A DNA stretch of 64,000 bases from Haematobia irritans. Lineage: Eukaryota > Arthropoda > Insecta > Diptera > Muscidae. The stretch covers positions 227,084,085-227,148,084 of the forward strand of contig NC_134400.1 in NCBI RefSeq assembly GCF_050003625.1. The letters are read 5' to 3'. The translations under genes were made by a program, and so were the position numbers. Shown in pieces: positions 10,542 to 21,700 of the stretch. The notes beneath the pieces are model-generated. The model had not been told where the DNA came from and searched no databases. It saw only the letters and a program-made list of their open reading frames with translations. Each line of letters opens with the position of its first letter. The stretch's first letter is position 1.

Positions 10542-12002
10542 ATGTCCGTTATTCCATTGGTAATGCGAAAGTCTGCAGTGACAACACGTATTGTGGTTAT
10601 CGGAGCAGGTCCAGCGGGTATTGCCGCTGCAACTAAACTTTTAGAGGCTGGTTTTCGCAATGTCATAGTACTAGAGGCCGAGAATCGAATCGGTGGACGC
10701 ATTCACACTATACCTTTTGCTGATAACGTAATTGATTTGGGGGCCCAGTGGTGCCATGGGGAGAAGAGCAATGTTGTTTATGAGAGCGTGCAACAAAAGA
10801 GATTGGACCTTTTGGAGAGTACTGGCGATGTATACGACGATTATAAGTGCATTCGTTCTAATAAAGAGATCGTTGACGAAAATGTCGCATCTCTCCTAAA
10901 AACGATAGTAGTCAATTCTATACCGGAGAGGCAGAAGGATTTGGTGAACTATGAGGGTTCTTTGGGATCCTATCTTACGGATATGTTTTGGAGGGAATTC
11001 GCTGCCCTGCCTTCAAAAATTGATCCAATTATAGCAAGAGAGTTCTTTGAGAATTTCAAGAAATTCGAAAGTTCTGTGGAAGCTTCTGACCATTTGTTTG
11101 AGGTATCAGGTAAAGGCCATTTAGAATATTGGTTGTGTGAAGGGGATATATTACTAAATTGGAGAGATAAAGGTTTCAAAACCTTTTTGGAAATCCTAAT
11201 GAAGTCGGATAGTCTAAATCCTATGGGTGTGCTTCAACAACGGGTTTTACTGAACCACAGAGTTAAGCAAATCGATTGGTCTAATCCTCAAAACATCAAA
11301 GTGCATTGCTATAGTGGTAAAATAATAGGGGCCGACCATGTGATTTGTACCACATCTTTGGGTGTTCTGAAAGAAGTGCACACCACAATGTTCCGGCCAG
11401 CATTACCCATCTCCAAGGCGAGGGCAATTGAAGGATTGAAATTGGGAACAGTGGATAAATTCTTTATTGAATTTAAAGAAGAATTTGGTCCATCTGACTG
11501 GACTGGTATATGCTTCCTATGGCTAGAGGAAGATCTTAAAGGACTAAGAGAGTCTGATCTATTTTGGTTGGAGAGTGTGTTTGGGTTCTACCGCGTCTCT
11601 TATCAGCCACGTGTTTTGGAAGGATGGATTATTGGTCCTCATGCTCGACACATGGAGTCTTTGTCGGAGGAGGAAGTTCTCAACGGTATTCTTTGGTTGT
11701 TCCGAAAATTCTTAAATTTTAAGTTACCAGAAACTTTAGATTTCATACGCACTCAATGGTATTCCAACGTTAACTTCAGAGGAAGCTATACATTCCGTTC
11801 TCTCTTGACGGATGAGTTACGCACTGGTGCTTGGGATTTGGCAAGACCTCTCACTACTATCGATGGTCGTCCTTTGTTACAATTCGCTGGTGAATCGACG
11901 CACAATCATTATTATTCGACCGTACATGGTGCCACAGAATCCGGATGGCGAGAAGCCCAACGATTGATAGACTATTACCAAATGATTCCATCACGCTTGT
12001 AA
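10542..12002 (+). CDS. Flavin-dependent polyamine (spermine/N1-acetylpolyamine) oxidase-like protein
   Basis: This is an intronless frame of 486 residues from ATG 10542 to TAA 12002. The frame stays open further 5' but without an ATG, and ATG 10563 is a possible alternative start. Residues about 15-55 hold an FAD-binding Rossmann motif (VVIGAGPAGIAAA ... VLEAENRIGGRIHT). LGAQWCHG follows as in animal spermine/acetylpolyamine oxidases. The GTVDKFFIEF segment holds the lysine position typical of the family. The C-terminal FAD motif LLQFAGESTHNHYYSTVHGA is intact. The length suits the family. It should oxidise polyamines with FAD and O2, giving H2O2 and an aldehyde. I see no signal peptide and no clear SKL-type peroxisomal signal (C-terminus SRL, a possible PTS1-like variant). 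Flies have several such paralogues and I cannot say which this is. Confidence 0.9.
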   Translation: MSVIPLVMRKSAVTTRIVVIGAGPAGIAAATKLLEAGFRNVIVLEAENRIGGRIHTIPFADNVIDLGAQWCHGEKSNVVYESVQQKRLDLLESTGDVYDDYKCIRSNKEIVDENVASLLKTIVVNSIPERQKDLVNYEGSLGSYLTDMFWREFAALPSKIDPIIAREFFENFKKFESSVEASDHLFEVSGKGHLEYWLCEGDILLNWRDKGFKTFLEILMKSDSLNPMGVLQQRVLLNHRVKQIDWSNPQNIKVHCYSGKIIGADHVICTTSLGVLKEVHTTMFRPALPISKARAIEGLKLGTVDKFFIEFKEEFGPSDWTGICFLWLEEDLKGLRESDLFWLESVFGFYRVSYQPRVLEGWIIGPHARHMESLSEEEVLNGILWLFRKFLNFKLPETLDFIRTQWYSNVNFRGSYTFRSLLTDELRTGAWDLARPLTTIDGRPLLQFAGESTHNHYYSTVHGATESGWREAQRLIDYYQMIPSRL

Positions 12003-12114
12003 ATAATACTACTAAGATTTAAAAAAGTCAGTTACCACTTACCAATAATAACAATCTCTAACATTTTGTTTTTAATATGTATGTATATATAATGGTAATG
12101 AGATTGATTGTATT

Positions 12115-12120
12115 AATAAA
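12115..12120 (+). terminator. Poly(A) signal of the amine oxidase gene
   Basis: AATAAA lies 112 bp after the stop codon in an AT-rich 3' region, a normal insect 3' UTR length. Confidence 0.7.
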
Positions 12121-12234
12121 GCATAATGAACAAATGTGAACTTGAAATTCAGTAAGGTTTTCACTTTCGTAATCTAATAATTTTAAACACTTTCCTACGA
12201 AACGAAACAACGAGGGTAGAATCAACTAAATATC

Positions 12235-12470
12235 AGATTTTTTGTTTGTATTTTGTATGTAATAAACAATTCTCTTTTAAATTTGAGATTGGCGTACATG
12301 AGCCTAGGTAGAAAATTTCGATTTATCCCTTTTTTATCCTCTTTTTTCGCGCTTCTTTGGCTCGGAATCAATACCAAACACATTAGTGTAAAGACAAAAT
12401 CTTTGGAACCAGGCATACTTTTTTTCCAAGTTCCAAGTTAACTTGGATCCAAGGATTTTAGAAAAGAGAG
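12235..12470 (-). mobile_element. Fragment of the CACTGAAAAAAAGC MITE family
   Basis: It contains the family segment GGCTCGGAATCAATACCAAA followed by AAGACAAAATCTTTGGAACC and TACTTTTTTTCC, as at 32320-32397 and in reverse at 57684. Its ends are worn. The short frames here are shadows of the repeat. Confidence 0.55.
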
Positions 12471-12803
12471 TTTAGAAAGGTATGATTTATTGAAACAACG
12501 ATTGAGGATTTTTTTTTATCAAAATATTTACCATTTAGTAAATTTTTCAAAATGAATGTCTTATGTAATAAAATCATTGTTGGCCTTGTCTTTCTTTTTT
12601 GCAGTGGATGAATCGTGTTAGGGTAAGATAAAATACCGCACATAGACGTAGGCTTGTAAAGTTAAATAAAAGTAAGATGAATGATACTTTAAATGTTATC
12701 TCACCAAAAAACACAAAATTAAACTAGCAATTTTCAGGTATGACGATTGTTCCAATGTAAATTAGGCATAAACTCAAATTACATAGGCCCTTGATTCCGA
12801 GCC

Positions 12804-13641
12804 TAAGATGCAGGAATTGCACTAATGCCTTCGTCCTATATCATACGAAAGCAGGAGCAGGGCATAAGAATTCATTTAAGGCGAAATTCTTCCTTAAGTT
12901 TAAGATTTGCGTACTTGACATTAGAAAGCAAATTTGATTTTAGTGTGTTTTTTGTTTCATTATGCAACGCTTTATGTAACGATATCAATAACATAGAAAA
13001 TATTTGTTCCCGATTTCTTAGGACCTTAGAATTTTTTATATCTTTTTCCAAGTCGAATCCCTAATCTTTAGGATAAAAGACATTTTTTCGAAATTTTGCT
13101 GAACAAAACTCGCTCTCGATTTTGAAAGATTTTTTTGTTCAAGACAACACATTGTACTCAAACAAAGCATATTTAAGACATTTAGATACAAATGAACAAA
13201 TATTTATTCTAGAAATATAAGATGCAGGAATTGCACTAATGCCTTCGTCCTATATCATACGAAAGCAGGAGCAGGGCATAAGAATTCATTTAAGGCGAAA
13301 TTCTTCCTTAAGTTTAAGATTTGCGTACTTGACATTAGAAAGCAAATTTGATTTTAGTGTGTTTTTTGTTTTTTGTTTCATTATGCAACGCTTTATGTAA
13401 CGATATCAATAACATAGAAAATATTTGTTCCCGATTTCTTAGGACCTTAGAATTTTTTATATCTTTTTCCAAGTCGAATCCCTAATCTTTAGGATAAAAG
13501 ACATTTTTTCGAAATTTTGCTGAACAAAACTCGCTCTCGATTTTGAAAGATTTTTTTGTTCAAGACAACACATTGTACTCAAACAAAGCATATTTAAGAC
13601 ATTTAGATACAAATGAACAAATATTTATTCTAGAAATATAA
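12804..13641 (+). repeat. Near-identical tandem duplication, 414 and about 422 bp units
   Basis: TAAGATGCAGGAATTGCACT starts both unit 1 (12804) and unit 2 (13218). I see no difference between the units except a TTTTGTT-type expansion in unit 2 (near 13365). The unit is derived from the same MITE family (ATTCCGAGCC precedes it). Either a very recent duplication or an assembly artefact. Confidence 0.9.
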
Positions 13642-14400
13642 AATAAGTTTTTCAATCAACTGTCAATTAAAGAAAAACAGCAGTCACAAAATTCCCATTT
13701 TCCCAGACGATCGTGATAGAGTTCAAATAAACATTTGAATTTCTCTTGCATGTATTTATTTTGTAAAATATTAATGTTTTTCTTTACACAAAAAGAATTG
13801 CTATTAAGAATTATTTACGCTTTACTGGATTTACTTCATTGCATCGGTTTGAAGAAAACTCTATCTGAGATTTTGATTCAAATCATCTTGTCAAGTTGCA
13901 TTAATGGTACATCTGTCATTGCAATGAAATCAAATCAACCAAAAGAGTCATAAACCCTGAAGCCGCAAATATTCTCCTTTGAAATGACAGAACAATCGCA
14001 TCAGGCTGCGGGACATGCAAGAAGTTCAAAAGATGTTTTCACAGCAATTTCATTAGAACTGGAACGATGGTATGATACCACTTCGAATGTCTTCAAAGAT
14101 TCTTCGGTTCATAGAGAAACAAAATCCTTTTTTTATTTTCAAAATGCTTTTAAGAAGCAGATAATAGCAGATAAAGATGCCGCGTAGTTATGAAGATGAC
14201 GATAACGAGGGCGATGATGACACCAATAGAATGAAAACGATGAAAACGATGCACAGTAGTTCGTAAATTTAGTTGATGTTTTCTAATTGCAGGACAAAGT
14301 CCATCGTTAAAGTGATGGTGTATTCTTTACTTTTTATTCATTTTCTCATTTACCAGTTTATTACATTTTCCTTGTTGTAATAATGTATTGTGAAAATCTC
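13642..14400. other. Spacer with a weak open frame
   Basis: A 67-codon plus-strand frame with an ATG at 13984 (to 14187) reads like plausible protein (residues SLELERWYDTTSNVFKD) but has no motif and no supporting splice sites. A GATGACGA-rich stretch follows (14195-14250). I do not call a gene. Confidence 0.3.
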
Positions 14401-14404
14401 ACTT

Positions 14405-14836
14405 GCACCTCTGCGGTGCAAGTTCTGCATGTCCACATACCATACAAAGGGTTCATGGTTGAAATCCAGATTCCACTGAACACCAAAAAGTTTGTAAGCT
14501 ATAGTTTACCCCTCTCAGGAATGATGGTGTCATTTTTAAGTTTTTCAAATCTTCTATGAAAAGTTCTTACGACTCGGCACTAAAAAAAGAGGTTCTTATA
14601 TACACAGAAACTACCGTGGTGCAATGATTAGCATGTTCAGCTTGAATACAAAGGTGGATGAAAATCCCACTTTCGAACAAATATCAAACAATATTTTCAA
14701 TACGTGGTTTCATCGTAATGTGAAAAGCCATTCGGACTCGAATACAAGACTGAGGTTCCTTGTCAGTGAGCGTAACATAGAATCAGCACTCATTTATAGA
14801 AGAGAAGTTTACCCCTTGTGATATCACACAAATCCA
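14405..14836 (+). repeat. Two worn tRNA-headed SINE copies
   Basis: 14405-14600 and 14606-14836 each contain eroded versions of the SINE at 16007, for example CACTGAACACCAAAAAGTTTG, GTGGTGCAATGATTAGCATG and GCCATTCGGACTCG. The 65-codon frame at 14624 lies inside the second copy and is not a gene. Confidence 0.7.
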
Positions 14837-14849
14837 AAAAAATGAACTC

Positions 14850-15020
14850 TACACAGTCGAAAATGTGTGTGGAACACAAAGTTTTAACACATAATTTTTA
14901 AGTACAGGCACATAATGTATATCAACTAGTTAACACGTTTGGGACATTACACTTTTTTAATTTATTATGTTTTTGGATTCAAACATATATGAATTTAGAA
15001 ATTTCGCATAAAAATATACA
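14850..15020 (+). mobile_element. Relic of the CACG-ended element
   Basis: It shares ACACATAATTTTTAAGTACAGG, then TAATGTATATCAACTAGTTAACA, GTTTGGGACAT and GGATTCAAACATATATGAATTTAGAAAT with the left part of the element at 6462. The right part is missing. Confidence 0.55.
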
Positions 15021-16005
15021 GGATAAGTGTAGCAAATGTGGTATACCCATTTGTTTTTCGATAGCCAAAGTAAGAAATCCATGATTTCAGATATATTTGC
15101 GGATTTTAAGCACTAATTCATAAAATGTCCACGTAATGTGGTACACCATAATGTAGATTTTTTTGTAAAAAAATAAATGCAACATATATATCGCAATTCC
15201 AAACATTTTATGCTTATTTAATAAATTGAAAATATAGCTTCACACAAAACGAAATGCTTAAGAACCACCAAAAAACATTCGAGCACGGGTAAATGATTGA
15301 TTACCGACATATACATTTTGTAAATAAATGTTTTTATTTGTATTCCAACACAATTATATTAGTTTTTTTTCATTAGACCATAGACTTGCGTACCACTGTA
15401 CGATAGCGTAGATTTCATCAACAATAGCAAGAGTGAAATTGGATTGCGAGTGTTTTGGCTATGCTAAAAAGTATTACGAGTGGAAATAAATCAAAATAAC
15501 AATAGAAATTTGTAAGGAAGTGAACAGACAAAAAGTGTTCCTTATTCTTCGACCCTAGCATGTTGGTTGTTACATTTTTCCGAGAGAAAAAAACATTAGG
15601 GCTGAACCACAACTGCAGGATCTTGTCCCATTTTACTATGTTCTTGCCATTGAGCTGTTGGCAAATCAAGCAGTTTCATTGTAGCATTTATTAATGGATA
15701 TACCAATGACAAAGACCTATCCTCACAAAGATGCACAGTTACATCGGTTTTGTGGTTATCACTTTTTTTTCTCCCATTGTTGTTGACGAAATATCACCGA
15801 TTAACAAGCAAAGGTTATTTCTTATGGACTGTCAACGTCGTTTTGCTTCAGAATTACAAGCAACGTTTTCTGAGGAATACTTTAATGGGTATAACCATAA
15901 ATTTCAGATCTATATTGCCTAACTCTGGTCTACCTAATTAAAATTTCGCAGTAACCAAAAACACAATAAAAATGCATGATTTTGATTGAAATATAGAGGT
16001 TGAAA
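15021..16005. other. Spacer, no gene seen
   Basis: Frames here are short and unmotivated. No repeat or RNA gene is recognised. Confidence 0.4.
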
Positions 16006-16006
16006 G

Positions 16007-16349
16007 GGAGCCACCTTAGTGCAATGGTTAGCATGCCCGCCTTGCATACACAAGGTCGTGGGTTCGATTCCTGCTTCGACCGAACACCAAAAAGTTTTTT
16101 AGCGGTGGATTTCCCACCTTAGTAATGCTGGTGACATTTCTGGGGGTTTCAAAGTTTCTCTAAGTGGTTTCACTGCAATGTGGAACGCCATTCGGACTCG
16201 GCTATTAAAAGGAGGTCCGTTGTCATTGAGCTTAACATGGAATCGGGCAGCACTCAGTGATAAGAGAGAAGTTCACCAATGTGGTATCACAATGGACTGA
16301 ATAGTCTAAGTGAACCTGATACATCGGGCTGCCACCTAACCTAACCTAG
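16007..16349 (+). repeat. tRNA-derived SINE, well preserved
   Basis: An A box (TTAGTGCAATGGTTAGCATG) and a B box (GTGGGTTCGATTCCTGC) head a body ending GCTGCCACCTAACCTAACCTAG. About 343 bp. Other pieces lie at 14405-14836, 25060-25265, 33285-33362 (reverse, head only), around 50455-50480 and at 52505-52690 (reverse). Transcription would be by RNA polymerase III and mobility would depend on a LINE. Confidence 0.88.
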
Positions 16350-16470
16350 ATGTTGAGAACTAAGCATACAAGTATATAACGAACTTCCAGAGACTACGAT
16401 ATTTCCAGAGTAATGAAGAACAGTGGTACATTTAGTAACGTGAAACTTAAAAGGATGTAACTCTAAAAAG

Positions 16471-17032
16471 TCCAGCAAAAAAAGCGTCGCCAAAAAAGTA
16501 ATGAAAATGTTCTTTTTGGATCCGGAAGTGGTGCAAAATTGATTCAGAAGCGATGAATTTAACATGGACTTGTCATGGGACGGAAGTCCTCCATTTCAAC
16601 AGCCGTTGCACTGAATTTGCATCACTTCTTTAGGTGTGATCCGAATTCAATGTATTGGATGTAAATTAAACAATTCTGCGATATTTTGTCAAATAAAATT
16701 TTTTTATAATTTTTAATGGATTCTAACGCTTGTCGGAGACGTTTAACCTCAAATATTTTCAAAAATTCACAATTTTTTCAGATTGGATTTAGCATTTTTT
16801 TCGACAAAATTTAAATGATTTGTACCATTTTATGTATTCTTACTCTGTTTTTAACCTATTTGACACAAAGAAAGTTAAAATTACCCATTCAAAGTATGAA
16901 AAAATAAGTTATAAAAAATTGAATTAAAAGAACTTCCTGGGTAGTTAAAATAAAGGACATCATTGGGAGTGCATCTTCTGGAAGCGCTTTTAAACTTATG
17001 GCTTTGGAAGAACTTCCAATTTTTTTGCTGAG
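16471..17032 (+). mobile_element. CCCAGC-ended repeat, copy 2
   Basis: The ends are TCCAGCAAAAAAAGCG and TTTTTTGCTGAG, each one base off the other copies, flanked by AG (16469-16470) and AG (17033-17034). The interior matches 25-597. Confidence 0.8.
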
Positions 17033-17156
17033 AGGTTTTGGGTTTAACGTTACTGGGCATCATTTTGTGATAATTCAGACAAATTGTCTTTGGCATCTTA
17101 AGATGTTCACAAAATTGCCTTATTTTGTGTTTTTGTTGAAATTGAAAAAAAAAATG

Positions 17157-17645
17157 CTATACCCTTCACCACTACTCTGATACAGGGTTTATGTATTTGT
17201 ATGTAACGCCAAGAAGGAGTAGTCGTTTACTATACCGATCGTCTTGGAATCAAATTCGGAGTCGATTTATCGATGTCCGTCTGTTCATGTATTTTTGTGT
17301 GCAAAGTACTACTCGCACATTAAATTCGATCATCCTGAAATTTGGCATAGGGCCTTAAAATGACTTAAAGGCGATCCTTACTAATTATAGAAAAAATCGG
17401 TACACTAATGATATCGTCAAGTATGCCAAATATGATTGAAATCGCTTCAGATTTCAGATTTAGATATATATAGCCAAAGTTTCATTCCGATTTACTTGAA
17501 ATTTTTTGGCTATATTTAGATATATATATAGCCAAAGTTTCATTCCGATTTACTTGAAATTTACCACTGAGGGTATAATTAATATCTTGGCAATGTGGGC
17601 CAAATTTAGCTATATTTAGCTCCCATATATACGTACTTCCGATTT
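17157..17645 (-). repeat. Fragment of the GGGTATAA dispersed repeat, reverse
   Basis: ATACCCTTCACCAC, GTATGTAACGCCAAGAAGG and ACTATACCGATCGTCTTGGAATC are the reverse of the right end of the repeats at 36841 and 47109. ATCTCCCATATA-type subrepeat remnants follow. Confidence 0.7.
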
Positions 17646-18199
17646 AGGCAAATATGGGCAGAATACCCACATATTACACACAATTTCAATTTTCATTTAC
17701 CCATATTGTAGTCGCAATTGCCAACACATCGCAATTGTCAACAATTTCAGTCCACTTTAGACGTTCCAGTTGTTCATTTTTCTGTTCATCCAAAATTGTT
17801 CTTGTAATATCAAACGATTTGCTGTTTGACGTTTATTTCTATGCAAATGGGACCACAAATACAAAAGCCCGTTATAACCGGCATTTGTTGTCATGTTGTT
17901 CACATACGTTTTTTTTTATTATAAAACCACATTCGATTTCGTTTATATCAAGCGCTGTCGTTTTCTGAAGAACGATTTTTTTGCGTGAATATATAGAATA
18001 AATTCATCACGTTGTTTATATTACGGAATGTATTATAAAAACAAAACAGTATTTTTACAATGAAAAAAAAAAAAAAACAACATTGTATTAATAAAGATTT
18101 CTATTCTAAAACGGGATTTTTTTGTAGTCTAGAAAATTAAGTTACAAAAATGCCTCACTTTACCAAGAGGTCCATAATTTTTATTGATGTAGGCTGCTA
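17646..18199. other. Spacer, no gene seen
   Basis: The 104-codon plus frame (17654-17968) has no recognised domain. A poly-A run lies near 18063. AATAAA-like words occur but no gene is attached to them. Confidence 0.35.
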
Positions 18200-18407
18200 C
18201 ACTGAAAGAAGATATTTTTTTCTCAGGAACGAAATTTTGGACAAAGTTTTTCTTTGTCATTAAAAAATATTCGTTAAAATTTTATGAAGCAGATTACAGA
18301 CAATGGCTAAACCCCTTGCCATAAAGCCTGGCAAATTTGTTTAGAGAGTATGTCTTTAAAAGAAATGGGAATTTTCTTTGTCTACAATTTCGTTTGTCCT
18401 TTGTGCG
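18200..18407 (+). mobile_element. CACTG-ended MITE with TA duplication
   Basis: It starts CACTGAAAGAAG and ends CCTTTGTGCG between TA at 18198-18199 and 18408-18409. It has inverted CAGGAACGAAATTTTGGACAAA and TTTCGTTTGTCC segments, as in the 8.6-kb MITE. It lies 48 bp past the stop of the CCN gene and may sit in its 3' UTR. Confidence 0.65.
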
Positions 18408-18454
18408 TAGTTCTTAAACGACGAATGCAATTTTTTCATAACATACAAGAAATA

Positions 18455-18733
18455 CTAGAATATTATAGATATTTGGCTGAAATTGGAATTTTTATTACTT
18501 ACATTTTCGGAGCAGTCGCATTTTAATATCCATTCGATGGCAATAAATTTGTTCTCGATGTGAATTTGGTGCGATTGAAAATATTCTTGATCGATGGGAT
18601 CCAAGGAGTGTGTGTCCCACAATGACGACAAAAAAGAACCGCTATAAAATTTATGGTTATGTTGTTTCCGTTGTTCCTGTTGTTGAATGATACTGATGGG
18701 ATCATCAGAATTCAATGGGCAAAGCAGCTCAAC
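18455..18733 (-). CDS. Ccn: CCN gene, last visible exon (end of cystine knot)
   Basis: The acceptor is CCAACTAG, giving [12 protein letters not shown] in phase 0, and the exon runs to TAG at 18455. The spacing between CP and WILKCDC is about 70 residues, much longer than the roughly 16 in vertebrate CCN proteins, and is Gln/His-rich. GAAAAT|GTAAGT near 18503 could be a true donor to a further exon. If so the last 15 residues shown are intronic. Confidence 0.78.
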   Translation of the reverse strand, partial: VELLCPLNSDDPISIIQQQEQRKQHNHKFYSGSFLSSLWDTHSLDPIDQEYFQSHQIHIENKFIAIEWILKCDCSENVSNKNSNFSQISIIF

Positions 18734-21700
18734 CTAGTTGGCCAAAATAAGAAAAAAATGAATGTAGTTAAAAACGGAAGTAAGTACATTTCGATACATT
18801 TAAGAAACCGATAGTATGCAACTTCGAAAATTGAATCGATTAGGATTTTTTAGGTATTAATTGGTTGTAATTTAGAAATTTGTATAATGTGTATAATGTA
18901 ACAGAAATATGAAAACCTATGGAGATGACAAATTAGCATTCAATTGTGAAATATTTGTCAATGTCAATGTTTTATAGATACCTTAGATCTACACATCAAT
19001 TCTCGAAGATACAAACTACTGTTTCATATACCAACTTCTTACACCACTTTAATATTCCTACCTGAATTGTTGTTGATACAGAAGGCAAGCAACATTTGGA
19101 AGGTTGGCGGCAATAACCACAGACCTTAGGTCTATATAATTTTCTTGAAACACATTGACCTAAGCGTATACGTGCTGGTCCTAAGCGCTCCAAGTGGCGA
19201 CATTCATGCCCTCTCTGTAATGGAAAAAAATTTAGATATATTTTAGAAAGAAATTTTACTGTTTTCGATATACAATAATGCATTTATAAATTTGAGATTC
19301 TCACAATATCTAGTATGTAATAGTAAAGTGAACTGAACTGTTTATCTGCTTTACTAAATTGTTTAATATGAACTGATATTATTCCAACTAGCAAATACCT
19401 CTCCAATCAAAATATCAATTGAATTTGTTTGACTTAAAATATCTGATTCTGAACTCTCGGACATGTAGCCATGAAATGGAAAATATTTTCTTCCTACTGC
19501 AAAGAAGCAATTTTTATTATTTTTTGTTTATTAAAGTTCAGAAACTTGTAGAATCGGTTGCGAATTGCTTTAGCCAATCACTTTAGCCATCACTTTAGAA
19601 GATGGGAAATTGGCTGCTGAGAAATCAAACCATTGACGCGCTAGGTCCCTACTTGTTGTTTACGTGTTTGGTTCGACACATTAAAATGCAAATAAAAAGA
19701 AATTAAGAGTTGGAAATATCTTGGAACAAACAGGAAAATTGTTCAATTCAAAAAATGAAGTTTTTTATTTAAAAAAATGCAAATAAAAAAGACCTAGCGC
19801 CGTCAATGCAACATTTGGTATGACGCAAGCCAATTTCTCATCTTCTCAAGTGTATTGTCTTTGGAATGGACGTGGTGAAAAATAAACAATGTGTTACGTA
19901 AAAATCTATTGTATGGTGACCAAAAATGTCCGTAGATGGCTAGCCATTATTCCCAATCATACGGCAATGCTGTGCGTATGACACAAATCTTCTTAGTATA
20001 CATTTGTTCACCTCAAGTACCTATACGCAGAGAAGGAATATGATCACCCAAACAATGTTTCAAGATTGTTATTTTTTATGTTACAGAACATGTAACATGT
20101 TGGTCGCAACCATGATATTTTCTTGAATAATATGTTTCAGATTTCGGCATGTTATATTTGTATCGAAAATAATATTTTGTCCCGTTAAAAAGGTGACATT
20201 ATGCTCGTGGGGTAATCGAATTAATCGAAAAAATGTCAACTTGTGATAAATCGAGATGGACAATAGGTGAAATCTATTCTTTTGCAAACCAACCTTACAA
20301 TAGGTGAAATCTATTCTTTTGCAAACCAACCTTAATTCCGTGTTTACGATGCTCGTGATATCCTGTATGAATTTCATTGTGTTTGTGACGGTGGTGATGA
20401 CGTTGATGTTGACGTCCTTCTCTTCCCATATCATATACTCCATTTCCAAGAATATTAGCATTATTCATAGCTAAATCATCTCTTTCATTTACTGGTTGAC
20501 CATTATTAACAACCAAAGCCGATTCTATATCACATTTCCGATTTTCACATAGACGCAAGTTAATCAGTTGATTGCATCCAGCTGCGGTCGCTGTGAAACG
20601 GGTGGAAATACCAAGACCACACGGTCGACTGCAGGGGGTCCAAGGACTGGAGGAAGAATTGTGACATGTGGCGTACACTATAATGAAGGAGAATAAAGAG
20701 AGAAAACCATGGTCAGTTTATTACAAATTACGATCTATTTTAATGACAACCTTCATAATAATAATTAATTATGTCAATGTCTGTTCGTGATTTAATATAA
20801 TTCACTATAGCGATTAAATGCACTCACGCCTTCATTTGTTATAATAGTGTGGGTCGAAATGTCAAGATGTGATAGAAAACTAATGCTAGCGCTGCGACAT
20901 TGACTTCTAATGTATTTTGGCCTTTCGTGGGGAGCAACACAAAGGGACAAAAATACTGTTTCATTTGTACAATCCAGTCGGGTGGTGAGACAAAAATCGG
21001 TACTAAGTGAAAAGTAATCGATGTTGGTGTTGATGTCGCAGCCCTAACAATGTTAATGCCTCCCAGCCAATAAAGTGAATTTAATACTTGATACTTCACT
21101 AACCCCTCAGTTCGTTTTCTTCCATTTATGAGCGAAATATCCTTAAACTTTGAAAAGTTCTTACATACAAACAAACATTTTTTTGATTCTGTCACGAAAT
21201 TAATTGAAATTGAAAAAGTTAAATTCCCAACAAAATTTAAAATGTTTGGTATCTTATTCAAATTGTTATACATTGGCGGAAAGGCATGTCAAGGCTGGTA
21301 CATTTGTATAGGGATAAATTAGAAGTGCAATCACTTACCATCAGCTGTGGGATTCTCACATAGCCACATTTTACAGCAATGACCGGGCACTTCCACCAAG
21401 CGTGGAGATCTGCATGAAATTGTATCCTCCGGCGCCGGAAGCTGTTCCTTTGGACACAGGGATGAACAGGCATGGCGTCCATTCTAAAAATGCAAAATTA
21501 TATGGTGTGTGTGCGTTAGAATTGAACAGCTTGAAGGCAGACATTTTTTTTGAACTGAAGTAACCTAAAATCTATCCTTTAGAAGATAAGCATGAACATT
21601 CACACATGGCTATGTGCGAAGGTTGCCTACGAATCAAATTAAATGGAAAGGGAAAAGGGAGCAAAAAGAAAATACAAAAACGACATTTGTCCGAGCAATG

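Noticed and set aside
20081..20461. 126-codon minus-strand frame overlapping the TSP1 exon
   Set aside because: It is another frame of the CCN exon plus intron and the 37-bp duplication. The frame supported by domain matches is different.
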